A DNA stretch of 53,238 bases from Flavobacterium micromati (GTDB taxonomy: Bacteria; Bacteroidota; Bacteroidia; Flavobacteriales; Flavobacteriaceae), in NCBI RefSeq assembly GCF_900129585.1, contig NZ_FQWF01000016.1, positions 1 to 53,238 of the forward strand, read 5' to 3'. The notes under the pieces were generated by a model. That model worked only from the letters and a program-made list of their open reading frames with translations. It did no database searches and was not told the DNA's origin. The translations under genes were made by a program, and so were the position numbers. This document shows positions 15,926-26,700 of the stretch, piece after piece. The number at the start of each line of letters is the position of its first letter. Position 1 is the stretch's first letter.

Positions 15926-18445
15926 TTATTGAGCATCACTTTTTTCAGATGATTGTAACGAAATGATATTGGATAGCAATTTATAAGCTCCAGTGACTCC
16001 TTCGGGTAGTTCTCTAAAAAAACTTAAACCAGTGTAAACATAATGACCCTTTCCATAAGGTGCAATTAGTAATGCTCCATTTTTTGATGATTCTCCCTTA
16101 TCATTCGAAGAAAGAATGGCAGTAAAGGCTTTGTCATAAACATTAGGATAATACAATCCTTGTTCTTGTTTCCAACCTTCAAAATCTTTTGTGGTGATTT
16201 TATTAGGATAATTTAAAACAGGATGATTTGGCGTCAAAAAACGGACTTCTGCGTTCTCCTCCGTGACGCGATCACGAGAAAGTTTCAACGGAAAAGGGGC
16301 GATTCTATCTGTTATTAAATCTCCCGCAGTATTGTATTGTACAACCATTGTTTTTCCCGATTTAACAAATTCAAAAAGAATATCTTGCTTAAAAGCTAGC
16401 GCTTTCACAGTATTGTAAGCGCGAACACCTGTCATTACTACTTCAAAATTCTCTAATTTTTCTCGTGTAATTTCTTCAGGACTCAATATTGTAACCGCGT
16501 AACCTAATTGCGTTAAACTCGCAGGGACTTCATCGCCAGCACCCATTATATAGGCAATTCGCTCGCCTTTAGTTTTTAAATCAGTTTTGATAACTTTTGC
16601 TTCTGCTGATTTTAGCACTTGCTGTTTGGTAATATGTTCGTAATTTATAAAAATTTGCTCTTTATCAAATCGTTTATCGCCAATGATTGCTACACTTTTG
16701 GCCACAGCTTCATCAGCTTTAGCTGGTGGAGTTACTTCAAAGGTCACAATTTGTTCTGTTCCTTTTTTGGCAATTTCAAACGGAATAGATTTTGGAGAAA
16801 CGATCCAATTTTTAGGAAGTTCTAGTTCTAAATTACCTTTTACAACATCTTTGCCAGCTTTGATTTTTACTGCTACTTTTTTGCTTTTTGAATCCTTAAA
16901 AAGTAAAACTTTCTCAACTATAGAAGTAGTTACCGCTGGTACAATATCGAGATAATTGTACACTTCTCCTTTCACATCATCATTATATTTATAAATTACA
17001 GTCCGCTCATACGGAATTTCTATTTCATTCACCTTAATATTGAAAACTACTTTTACGTCACGAATTATGTCAGGAAGTCCAATATTTTGTTGGTCAATAA
17101 CTGTATACATCCCCACTGTTCCATTGTCTTTTAAATAATAAGGTTGGGTATAATTAAGCGATTCGGGCAATTGTAAATCTAAATTTATTGTATTTGTTCT
17201 ATTCGATTTTAAATCTAAATTTTGTAATGTTTGTTTCCCGTCTGGTAAAGTTGACACGCTACTTAATTTTATAAATGCGGCACTTCTATTAATGGCTTCT
17301 AATTTTAGTTTTAAATTACTTCCTGGAGTTACTTCCTGACTTTGCGCAGTCGCTTCAAGATATAAACCCGCACAAGCAGCAATAATTTCTTTAATTTCGG
17401 CTGATTTTAAAGGTTTCCAATGCTCTTCGTCAAGTGCTTGAATCATGGAATAGGCTTTAGCCAAATCTGGAATACTTTTCGAAGGATCATTGTGATTGAA
17501 ATCAGATGCAATTTTTGTCAATAAGACTCCTATGCTTTTTCCATTTTTAACGCGGTTCCAAGAAGTATCAATACCGTCGAAAAGCGATTTTTTTTCAGTC
17601 AAAGGATCGCCATTTATGAATTCTAAATATTCTGTTTCTTCTCCTCGGGCTCCAGTGCTTCCAAAACCTTGTGATTGATGACGACTCCTGCTCAAAGCTG
17701 CAATTTCTTGATTTGATTTTCCTAAATCAGCATAATAAACACCAGTTTCTAATGCGATTAGGTTAGTTTTATCGGCTGCGTTAAATTTCTCGATCGTACC
17801 ATAAAACCACCATGAGGTATTAAAAAACTGCCGTTTTGCTTGCCAAGGCTTTACATATTGCAATTGCTCTGGAAAGATAGCAGGGTTGTTAGCAAGCTTA
17901 AAACTTTCTACACTTAACATTGCTGATGCAGTGTGATGGCCGTGCGTTGTGCCTGGAGATTTATGGTCAAAACGATTTATTATTACATCTGGTTGAAATT
18001 TTCTGATAACCCAAATAACATCTGCTAACACTTTGTCTCTGTCCCAAATTTCTAATGTCTCAGTCGGATTTTTGGAAAAACCAAAATCATTAGCACGAGA
18101 AAAAAATTGCTCTCCACCATCAATTTTTCTGGCTTCAATAAGTTCTTGTGTACGTATTACTCCTAATAATTCTCGGAGTTGCGTGCCAATTAAGTTTTGA
18201 CCACCATCACCGCGAGTCAATGATAAATAACCCGTTCTTGCTTTGACATCATTTGATAAATAGGAAATTAAACGTGTATTTTCGTCATCAGGATGCGCAG
18301 CAATATACAATGCAGTACCAAGAAAATTGAGCTTTTCTATCTGATTGTAAATTTCAACCGAATTTAATTTTTTTGGATTTTGAGCGGTGATTACCTGAAC
18401 AAGTAAAAGCAACATTATAAGCGTGGATAGGTATTTTCTTTGCAT
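15926..18445 (-). CDS. PIG-L (LmbE-like) family deacetylase, exported
   Basis: This has 839 residues with a signal peptide (to about residue 21, VITAQ). An N-terminal PIG-L domain at about 35-260 has the zinc-binding AHPDDE at 50-55 and a second ligand cluster THGHH at 167-171. A beta-sandwich region follows (about 370-600), and then a C-terminal domain resembling a class I glutamine-amidotransferase-like fold (about 615-830, GAGDEVPASL... YNTAGDL). PIG-L enzymes remove N-acetyl groups from GlcNAc-type sugars; the exported, multi-domain form suggests action on periplasmic glycans. Its place before a solute symporter fits a salvage role: deacetylate a sugar, then import it. That is inference. 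Confidence 0.85.
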   Translation of the reverse strand: MQRKYLSTLIMLLLLVQVITAQNPKKLNSVEIYNQIEKLNFLGTALYIAAHPDDENTRLISYLSNDVKARTGYLSLTRGDGGQNLIGTQLRELLGVIRTQELIEARKIDGGEQFFSRANDFGFSKNPTETLEIWDRDKVLADVIWVIRKFQPDVIINRFDHKSPGTTHGHHTASAMLSVESFKLANNPAIFPEQLQYVKPWQAKRQFFNTSWWFYGTIEKFNAADKTNLIALETGVYYADLGKSNQEIAALSRSRHQSQGFGSTGARGEETEYLEFINGDPLTEKKSLFDGIDTSWNRVKNGKSIGVLLTKIASDFNHNDPSKSIPDLAKAYSMIQALDEEHWKPLKSAEIKEIIAACAGLYLEATAQSQEVTPGSNLKLKLEAINRSAAFIKLSSVSTLPDGKQTLQNLDLKSNRTNTINLDLQLPESLNYTQPYYLKDNGTVGMYTVIDQQNIGLPDIIRDVKVVFNIKVNEIEIPYERTVIYKYNDDVKGEVYNYLDIVPAVTTSIVEKVLLFKDSKSKKVAVKIKAGKDVVKGNLELELPKNWIVSPKSIPFEIAKKGTEQIVTFEVTPPAKADEAVAKSVAIIGDKRFDKEQIFINYEHITKQQVLKSAEAKVIKTDLKTKGERIAYIMGAGDEVPASLTQLGYAVTILSPEEITREKLENFEVVMTGVRAYNTVKALAFKQDILFEFVKSGKTMVVQYNTAGDLITDRIAPFPLKLSRDRVTEENAEVRFLTPNHPVLNYPNKITTKDFEGWKQEQGLYYPNVYDKAFTAILSSNDKGESSKNGALLIAPYGKGHYVYTGLSFFRELPEGVTGAYKLLSNIISLQSSEKSDAQ

Positions 18446-18471
18446 TATTGTAAATTTAATTCGCGTAGCTC

Positions 18472-18479
18472 CAAATGTA
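18472..18479 (-). promoter_or_regulatory. Candidate promoter -7 box for the PIG-L operon
   Basis: On the minus strand this reads TACATTTG, a match to TAnnTTTG, 26 bases before the PIG-L start. The -33 element is not clear. Confidence 0.4.
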
Positions 18480-18860
18480 GGAATTAAATAAATTTTTCTG
18501 AATTTTTTTTTATATTCTTTAACTAATGGATTATAATTACTTGAAAAGTTAGATAATGGTCATCTGAATTTTTAAATCTTTTTTAATTTGCGAAAAATAT
18601 GTTTGTAGTAATTAATCCAAGCTGTTTATTTTCTTGCGTAAAAATAAAGTCAGTGTGTGCATCTATCTAAATTAAATGAGGTAGGATGATATTATTTAAT
18701 TCTGACTACACATTCTTATAATAAGCTTTTATTGGCTCTATAAAATAAATAGTGAGAACTTCAGCAAATAATTTTCGGTAAAACTTATTCTAAAAGTTTG
18801 GACAAAAAATATTTTGATTTAAAACGATAAATAATTTTGGATCTTTTATATTGGTAAGAG
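18480..18860. other. Intergenic region below the NRPS/PKS cluster
   Basis: No gene is seen. It separates the 3' end of the biosynthetic operon from the promoter side of the PIG-L operon on the same strand. No clear hairpin with a T-run follows the transferase stop, so read-through into the PIG-L operon cannot be excluded. Confidence 0.5.
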
Positions 18861-19640
18861 TTACAACAAAGCAAATAAATCCTTCATATTATTTGGCATA
18901 GCTTGCATTATTACACTATTAGAATTTTTTGAAGAATTTTCAAATGCTAATGCGCCTAAATAATCTTTTGTAAGATTAAAAGTATTGACTTGCCAGTTCT
19001 CATTACTTTGAGCAAAATTAAAATCGATGCAATGTTGTCCATCTAAACAGGGAACATTTTTAAAATCCTCGTCAATACCTTTTCCTAATGCTTTTACAAA
19101 TGCTTCTTTGCGCGTCCATGCGGTATAAAAGGAATGCGTTTTATTGATAGCATTTTGAATCGTTGAAATTTCTTTCTTTTCAAAAATAACAGGAAGAAGG
19201 TCTACGAAGTTGAAATCTTTAGACATATATTCAATATCTATTCCAACCTTTTTGCGTGAAATTGCTATAACTGTAAAGTCTTTAGAATGTGAAATATTGA
19301 AATGCAACCAAGGATGAGAAACTAAATATGGTTTTTTATTTGGATAAAAATCAAGATGAATATTTTTCACATCCATTTTAGTGTAAGCTGCTAGTACAAA
19401 TTTTAGAATCGATCTATATATAATGAAATGGTTTTTATCTATTTCGTTGTAAAAGCGTGCAGCTCTATCAAGTTCCAAAAAATTGAGAAACTTAACTAAA
19501 TCAATTTTCAAATGGTAAAAATCAGGTAAATGTATACTATAAATAACAATATCGTAAGCGTTTAAAGAATATTCTCTAATGGGGATCAATTTTGTGTCTT
19601 CAATGCAAGAAGTTGATATAATTACTCTAGATGTTTTCAT
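18861..19640 (-). CDS. Sfp-type 4'-phosphopantetheinyl transferase
   Basis: This 259-residue enzyme transfers the phosphopantetheine arm of CoA to the conserved Ser of carrier domains, activating all seven T/ACP domains of the cluster. The family motifs are in place: FNISHS at 114-119, GIDIE at 133-137 (Mg-binding Asp and Glu), and WTRKEAFVKALGKG at 175-188. The length matches Sfp/Gsp-type rather than AcpS-type enzymes. Its start lies 14 bases inside the 3' end of the preceding NRPS gene, so it is co-transcribed and probably translationally coupled. It is the last gene of the cluster. The N-terminal 30 residues show no known feature. Confidence 0.93.
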   Translation of the reverse strand: MKTSRVIISTSCIEDTKLIPIREYSLNAYDIVIYSIHLPDFYHLKIDLVKFLNFLELDRAARFYNEIDKNHFIIYRSILKFVLAAYTKMDVKNIHLDFYPNKKPYLVSHPWLHFNISHSKDFTVIAISRKKVGIDIEYMSKDFNFVDLLPVIFEKKEISTIQNAINKTHSFYTAWTRKEAFVKALGKGIDEDFKNVPCLDGQHCIDFNFAQSNENWQVNTFNLTKDYLGALAFENSSKNSNSVIMQAMPNNMKDLFALL

Positions 19641-22600
19641 GTTTTTTAATTAAAATTTCTTGTAACATTCTTGCTATAATTTTGTCATTTGGTGGAGCTA
19701 CAATAGTAAGATGATTGCCTGCAATGTTGTGAATATTGACTCCGTTTAATGCTGCTTTTTTCCATCCTAAATGAGTAGGGTCTAATTTGTAATTCATATT
19801 ATCGTTTGCTCGAAACAATTCCACTTCAAAAAACTGAGGAATAAGACAGTAGCGATCAACTAATTTTTCTACATGTCGATTTGCTTCTATAAATTTTTCT
19901 AATGCTGCCAATTCTTGATCAGTCATACTATCACGTAATCCAAAATATTTTTTTAGTAAGTACTCTTTTTTCGAGTTAATGTGCAATTTTATTGACGTCC
20001 AGCTCGTGATCATTTCCTTTAAAAAATCGAACCATTTACGAGTTTTATCATAAAATCGTATTAGTTTTTTTTGGGCATAAGAGTCATAATAATACGATGA
20101 ATCAGCATAAGTGTCTAATAATGCAATAACACTTACCGTTTTTCCTTGATCCTTTAGTTGACGAGCCATTTCAAAAGCAACGATACCTCCAAACGAAAAA
20201 CCAGCAACTGCATAAGGACCTTGCGGATTTACTTTTATAAGTGAATCTATGTAGCAAGCCGCCATAGATTCTATTGATTCAAACCAGTTTTCGTAACCAT
20301 TAGGTCCAATTCCTTGAAAACCGTAAACTGGTTGATCTTCATCGAAATATTGAAGCACATCAGAAAAATTCAAAATATTAAGTCCAGCACCGTGTACAAT
20401 GAATAAGGGAGTTTTACTTCCCTTTGGCTGCAGTAGTACTAAATGATCTGATAAAACTTCATCATCATTACTTAATAATTTAGCAAATTTTTCAATTGTT
20501 GAATGCTGAAACAATGCAGAAATTGGAATTTGTTTCCCGGTAATTTTCGCCACTTCCATCACAACTTTTACTGCTTTTATTGAATGTCCACCCAATTCGA
20601 AAAAATTACTGAAAATATCGATTTTCTCAAGATTTAGACTTTCTTTCCAGATACTAGCAACTATTTTTTCTTCCTTTGAGCGGGGAGCTCTGTACTGTCC
20701 TTTATTTTCTAAAGTGGCATTGTACTCTAACAAAGCTTTGCGATCTATTTTATCGTTTAGAGTGGTAGGCATTTTATCTAAGATATAGAAAACATTTGGT
20801 ATCATAAAAGCGGGTAGATGCAATTCCAATTCATTTCGCCATAATCGAATCTGAACAAGTTCATCAGCGAATTGAAAATTTACTGTTAAAAAGGCAATAA
20901 GGCTATCGTTCTTAGCCATTACGATTGCCGATTTGACACCTTCAATTGCTGTTAAAGCAAGTTCCACTTCTCCAATTTCTATACGATGACCTCTAACTTT
21001 AACTTGATGATCAATACGACCAAGGCACATCAATTCATTTGTAGGTAAAAGTTTTCCTAAATCTCCTGAAAGATAAAGTATTGCATTTTTTTTATTAGAA
21101 AAGATATTAGGAATATATTTAGCAGCCGTTAATTCTGGTCTTCCCAAGTATCCAGTTCCAACACCATCCCCTCCAATAGCAATTTCACCTATTGCATTAG
21201 GTGGCAATAAGTTCATTTGTTCATCAACAATATAATATTGCATGTTAGCTATTGGACCTCCAATAGAAATTATTGTTTCTTCGTTTTTTATATGTTTACA
21301 AGAGGAAAATATGGTTACTTCGGTAGGTCCATATAATGTCCATAGTTCATCACTTCTATTGATGAGTTCTTTAGCAAGTTTAGCAGGTAGTGGTTCTCCG
21401 CAACACCATATTTTTATTGGTAATTTTTTTGACCACCCTGCATCTAAAAGCATTTGATAGGTAGTAGGTGTCGCCACAATTAAAGAAATCATTTCTTTCT
21501 CTAACATTTCATTAAAGAGTATTCCATCACTTGATGTCTCATGGTCAATCAAGACTAAAGTTGCTCCTATAAATAATGGGAAAAACAATTCAAAACTAGC
21601 GATGTCAAATGAAATTGTTGAGATAAAAGGTACTCTATCTTTTTCTATTATTCCTGGTTCTAATATCATAGAGTACAACAAATTAACAACATTCCTATTT
21701 GTGATTTTTGTACCCTTTGGTTTACCTGTAGAACCCGAGGTATACAAGAGATATAAAATATTTTCTGGATTTACGGCAGTTTGCAGTTTAGTTGATGGAA
21801 AATGATGTAACGATTGCATAGCGTCATCAATTAAAATTGTATTTGAACATTTTGGTAATGATAAAGACAATGATTTACTCGTTAACAAAAATTTAGCTTC
21901 GGAGTCTTCCATCATATATTCTATTCGCTTAATAGGATATTGATGATCTAAGGGAAGGTATGCTGCACCACATTGAATAATTGCTAATATCGCATAGACT
22001 AATTCTGGCGTTCTTGGGAAAGAAACAGCTATATAATCGCCAGATTTAACTCCTTGAGATTCTAAATAATGTGCAAATTGATTTACTTTAATGTGTAAAT
22101 CTCTATACGATATTTTAGTGTCTTTATATTGCAGAGCAGTGTTATTGAATGAAATTTCTGTGCGATTACTCAATAGCTCAGTTAGTGAGACGGCAGGATA
22201 TGAGGTCTCTGTATTATTCAAAATTCTATAGTTGTTTAAGAAATCACCATATAAAACTTCAGATAAGGGACTGTTTTGATTTGACATTAATTTTTGTAAG
22301 GTCTCTTCAAATGAAATCATCATTTTATTTATTGTTTCTTGCTTGAATAATGACGTATTGTAAGAACACTGAAAAGTTGGAATCTTTGCAACTATACAAA
22401 CATGAAGCCTAATTTCAAAGGATGAGTATTTCCTAGGATTAATTCTAAATTCATAAGTAAGTCCGTTAAATAGAAACTCTTTTTCAATGTCCCGATTTAA
22501 ATCAACGGTTAAAGCCACTGGTACAAGAGGAATTCGAGAAGGATCTCGAGCAATTGCCAACTTTTGAAGCAGATGACCAAAACTAACTTGATTGTGTTTA

Positions 22601-23625
22601 TAGGCTTCTAATAATTGTCGATTTCTTAATTTTAAATACTCTAAGAAATTTTTGCTTGTGTCAATTTTACTTCGTATCGGGAGTAGGTTTGCAAAATCTC
22701 CTATCATATTCATCATTTCATATCTTCTGTTTCCTGATGTGGGAAATCCTATAACGATATCAGTTTCACCTGTGATTTTAGATAAAAAAACCTCAAATGC
22801 TGCAAGTACAGCTGCTGTTACAGTGCAGCATGTATTCTTTTCAAGCTGTTTCAGTGTATTTATAATATTATCATCAATCGTAAAATCAAATCTTTTACTA
22901 TTGTAATTTCGTAACGTAGGTCTTTCATAATCTAAGGGCAATTCCATTTTGGGAATTGAGTCTTTGTATATGTTAAGCCAATAATCTTCTATCTGTTGAT
23001 AATCATTATTTTGTGTCAACGCATTTATATTCAAAGCATATTCACTAAAAAGATCTGGTTTTGTTAAGTTTGGTAATGTATTTTCAATAAACGCGTTATA
23101 AAGTAGGCTGAGTTCTTTTATAATTAATGTAACACTCAAACCATCCCCAATAATATGATGGTACGTTAGTATCACAAAATTTTCTAAGTCATCGGTTTTA
23201 ATTATTTTAACTTTAAATAAAGGTCCTTTAACGAGGTTGAAAAGTGCATCAACTTCTTCGTTAATTGTAATTTCTTTAGTCTCTTGCTTGTTGATCTTTG
23301 AAAAGTGAGAAAGATCAGAATGAGATATTTCGATTTTAAGATCTTTGTAAATATTCATAAAAATTCCATCCAAACTGAATGAAGCTCTTAAGCTTTGATG
23401 ACGATTTACTAAAATATCTATTGCATCTTCGAATGCCTTTAGAACTAAATTTCCTGTAAATTTTATAGAATATGATAAATTATATGCCTTATTTGCATCA
23501 GCACCTCCAATTAAACAATCTGTCCATATTTCTAACTGTGCATTAGTAGTATGAATAATTGTTTCAATTTCTTTGGAATTATAATTGAATGGAGGTTTAT
23601 TTTTATTTTGAGATTGATCAATCAT
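19627..23625 (-). CDS. NRPS module P5: C-A-T-TE
   Basis: This is a 1332-residue single-module peptide synthetase. Condensation domain: about 10-450, active-site HHIIGDG at 156-162. Adenylation domain: about 480-985, with TSGSTGKPKG near 630, LYGPTE near 762, SGDLGKL, and GRIDHQVKVRGHRIEIGE. Carrier domain: FFELGGHS, Ser1015. Thioesterase: GFSFGG with Ser1144, Asp in ALLDTYAD, His1305 in GNHLTIV. No epimerase or methyltransferase is present. The pocket residues read D-I-F-V-W-C-L-I-F-K and differ from all other modules here; I cannot assign a substrate. I chose the ATG at 23625; a TTG four codons upstream is possible. It forms its own releasing protein and must receive an acyl chain from P1 or P3. 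It overlaps the transferase gene. Confidence 0.92.
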   Translation of the reverse strand: MIDQSQNKNKPPFNYNSKEIETIIHTTNAQLEIWTDCLIGGADANKAYNLSYSIKFTGNLVLKAFEDAIDILVNRHQSLRASFSLDGIFMNIYKDLKIEISHSDLSHFSKINKQETKEITINEEVDALFNLVKGPLFKVKIIKTDDLENFVILTYHHIIGDGLSVTLIIKELSLLYNAFIENTLPNLTKPDLFSEYALNINALTQNNDYQQIEDYWLNIYKDSIPKMELPLDYERPTLRNYNSKRFDFTIDDNIINTLKQLEKNTCCTVTAAVLAAFEVFLSKITGETDIVIGFPTSGNRRYEMMNMIGDFANLLPIRSKIDTSKNFLEYLKLRNRQLLEAYKHNQVSFGHLLQKLAIARDPSRIPLVPVALTVDLNRDIEKEFLFNGLTYEFRINPRKYSSFEIRLHVCIVAKIPTFQCSYNTSLFKQETINKMMISFEETLQKLMSNQNSPLSEVLYGDFLNNYRILNNTETSYPAVSLTELLSNRTEISFNNTALQYKDTKISYRDLHIKVNQFAHYLESQGVKSGDYIAVSFPRTPELVYAILAIIQCGAAYLPLDHQYPIKRIEYMMEDSEAKFLLTSKSLSLSLPKCSNTILIDDAMQSLHHFPSTKLQTAVNPENILYLLYTSGSTGKPKGTKITNRNVVNLLYSMILEPGIIEKDRVPFISTISFDIASFELFFPLFIGATLVLIDHETSSDGILFNEMLEKEMISLIVATPTTYQMLLDAGWSKKLPIKIWCCGEPLPAKLAKELINRSDELWTLYGPTEVTIFSSCKHIKNEETIISIGGPIANMQYYIVDEQMNLLPPNAIGEIAIGGDGVGTGYLGRPELTAAKYIPNIFSNKKNAILYLSGDLGKLLPTNELMCLGRIDHQVKVRGHRIEIGEVELALTAIEGVKSAIVMAKNDSLIAFLTVNFQFADELVQIRLWRNELELHLPAFMIPNVFYILDKMPTTLNDKIDRKALLEYNATLENKGQYRAPRSKEEKIVASIWKESLNLEKIDIFSNFFELGGHSIKAVKVVMEVAKITGKQIPISALFQHSTIEKFAKLLSNDDEVLSDHLVLLQPKGSKTPLFIVHGAGLNILNFSDVLQYFDEDQPVYGFQGIGPNGYENWFESIESMAACYIDSLIKVNPQGPYAVAGFSFGGIVAFEMARQLKDQGKTVSVIALLDTYADSSYYYDSYAQKKLIRFYDKTRKWFDFLKEMITSWTSIKLHINSKKEYLLKKYFGLRDSMTDQELAALEKFIEANRHVEKLVDRYCLIPQFFEVELFRANDNMNYKLDPTHLGWKKAALNGVNIHNIAGNHLTIVAPPNDKIIARMLQEILIKKHENI

Positions 23626-23759
23626 ATTATACTTCAATTTTATTGTTTTAAGATGTGTTGTACGATTGAATTACAAATTCTATAAAAAAACGCTGACTTT
23701 TCTCTTTCTTAATTTAGATATTTCATTTTTTTTCCAACTTATTATCTCAATTTTAAAAA

Positions 23760-26700
23760 TTAATATTGCAGATGATGATGTCTTTTATCTAATAAATCTT
23801 GAAGAAGTCGAGCTAATATTTTATCATTTGGTGGCGATACAATATTTAAATGATCGCCTGGGATAAAATGGATATTGACTCCTTTTAAGGCTGCTTTTTT
23901 CCATCCTAGGTGATCAGGATCCGAATTGTAATTTTGATCATCTTTTGCGCGAAACAATTCTACCTCAAAATCTTGTGGAATAAGATGATAACGATCAACG
24001 ATTTTATTTACCATCGCACTAGTTTCTATATATTTAGTAAATGCTACAGCTTCTTGCTCAGTCATAATATCTTTAAAGCCAAAATATTTTTTTAATATAT
24101 ATTCTCTTTTTGCATTAGAACGTAATTTTAAAGCTTTCCAACTTGTTAGTATTTCTTTCAAAAAAGTTAATCTCCGACGAGTAATATCTTTATATCTAAT
24201 TATTTTTTTTTGCGAATATGAAGCATAGAAATAGGATGAATCTAGATAAGTGTCTAAGGCTGCAATAATGCTTACTACTTGTCCTTTCTGCCTTAATTGC
24301 CGAGCCATTTCAAAAGCAACTATACCTCCAAACGAAAAACCAGCTAAAGCATACGGCCCTTTTGGATTTATTTTTATAATTGAATCGATGTAGCGAGCTG
24401 CCATTTCTTCGATTGATTCAAACCAATTATCAAATCCGTTAGGTCCTATGCCTTGGAAACCATAAACAGGTTGATCTGCGTCAAAATTATGAATTACAGT
24501 CGCGAAATTTAAAATATTAAGTCCGCCACCATGAACCATAAAAAGCGGATTTTTGGTACCATTAGGTTTGATAGGAACTAAAAAGTCATGTATAATTTCG
24601 TTATTTGCAAGTAATAATTTGGCAAACTTTTCAACTGTAGAATGTTCAAATAATGAAGATAAAGGAATTTTTTTACCAGTGCGCTTTTCTAATTCAAACA
24701 TTACTTTTACCGCTTTTAGGGAATGTCCGCCCATTTCAAAAAAATTATGAAAAATATCGATATCTTCTAGATTCAAATTCTCTTCCCAAATAGAAGCTAC
24801 CAACTTTTCCTCTTCTGTTCTCGGAGCAGTGCGTTCTTTTTTATTCTCTGAAATAGATTTAAAATCTAATAATATTTTTTTGTCTATTTTGCCATTTACT
24901 GTAGTTGGCATGTTAGCCAGAATATGAAAAACATTTGGTACCATGAAATAAGGTAATTGCGATGATAATTCATCTCGCCATGACTGCACCATTTTAAGCT
25001 CGTCATTGTCTTTTTTTTCTACAACAATGAAAGCAATAAGTATGTCATCTTTAGCCAGTACAACTGCTGATTTGATGGATTGAAGTTTTATTAATGCATG
25101 TTCAATTTCTCCTAGTTCTATTCGATATCCCCTTACTTTAACTTGTTGATCTATTCTGCCTAAACATTGTATATGCCCGTTGGGTAAAAGCTTCCCTAAA
25201 TCACCAGATAAATACATTTTACCAGATGATCCATTTTGAAAAGGATTGGAAATAAATCGTTCTTCGTTGAGTTCAGGTCGATTTAGATAACCCAAGGATA
25301 CACCGTCTCCCGCAATCGCAATTTCTCCAATTTCACCTTGAGCTACAGGTATTCCTTTTGTATCCAATAAATAAATTTGAGTATTGGCAACGGGTTTTCC
25401 TATGGTTAGTGGGTCATCAGTACTATTAATTTGAGTCAGTGACGAACATACAGTAGTTTCTGTTGGCCCATAAATATTCCATAATTCACTACATAAAGAA
25501 AGTAATTTTTGTGCTAAAGGTTTTGGCACAAGTTCGCCACCAATTAGTGCTTTAATATTTAAAGGTTTTTCCCAACCTGTATCTATAAGGATTTGCCAAA
25601 TACTTGGAGTTCCCCAAATTACTGTTATATTATCAGAGCTGGCTTTTTCAAGTAAAAGTTTTCCATTAAGGCGAATATTTTCATCAACAAGCACAACACA
25701 TGCTCCAAAAAGTAGCGGCAGGTATATTTCCATTACCATCGCATCAAAAGAGATAGTTGTTGTTGCAAATACTTTATCTTTTGCATTAATTCCAGGAGCA
25801 GCAGCCATAGAATAAAGCAGGTTTATTACATTGCAATGCGCAACTTGAACCCCTTTTGGCTTTCCTGTAGAACCTGATGTATAAATTATATATGCTCGGG
25901 ATTCTGCAGCAATTCTTTGATTTATGGGTTCTGCTGATAAATGTATTATGGCTTTTAAAATTTCTGCGATAGATAGTGAAATTACTTTTGTCGAAAAGTT
26001 TGTTTTTAAGTTTAAACCAATATAAAAAGAAGCATTAGAATCTTCTATGGTTAAATCTACTCTTGCATCAGGATATAAGGTGTCAATAGGGACATAAGAA
26101 GCACCGCATTGTAAAACTGCAAAAAGGCAAGCAATTAATTCAGGTGATCGATCCAATGAAACTGCAACAACCTGTCCAGGTCTCAAGCCCTGAGACCAAA
26201 GATAATTAGCTATTTGATTAATCATTTTTCCTAATTCGGCGTAAGAAAGTTTTTGATCATTATGCTCTAGCGCAATTGCATCCGGGGATATAGCAACTCT
26301 CTCCGCGAAAAGCTCGTGCAAAGTGCTTTTTGGGTAATTGCTTTTTATTGCGTTTGGTTCTATATATTGTTTCGTAAAATCTCGGGACGTAAGTTGGCCT
26401 AAAGTCTGTGATGGTTCTTCTACAATTTTTTGTATGATATTTTCAAATGAAACCATCATCTTTTTAACGGTTTCTACCTCAAAAAGATTCTCATTAAACG
26501 ACCATTCAAAAACAAGACTTTGTTCAGTACCACTCACATTAAGAAAAATTTCAAAAGCTTCAAAGGCTTTAGGATTGCTTTTTAAATTAAATTTTAAATT
26601 AGAAAAATGAACTCCGTCAGTCATGCCTAAATCAATATTAAAAGCAATAGGAACCAAAGGAATTCGAGATGGGTCACGCGCAACATTTAGTTTTTGTAAA

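Noticed and set aside
26179..26197. Perfect short palindrome GGTCTCA...TGAGACC inside the P4 and P3 A domains
   Set aside because: It lies in coding sequence for a conserved WSQGLRPGQ motif and is diverged in P2, so it is most simply a by-product of protein conservation and duplication.
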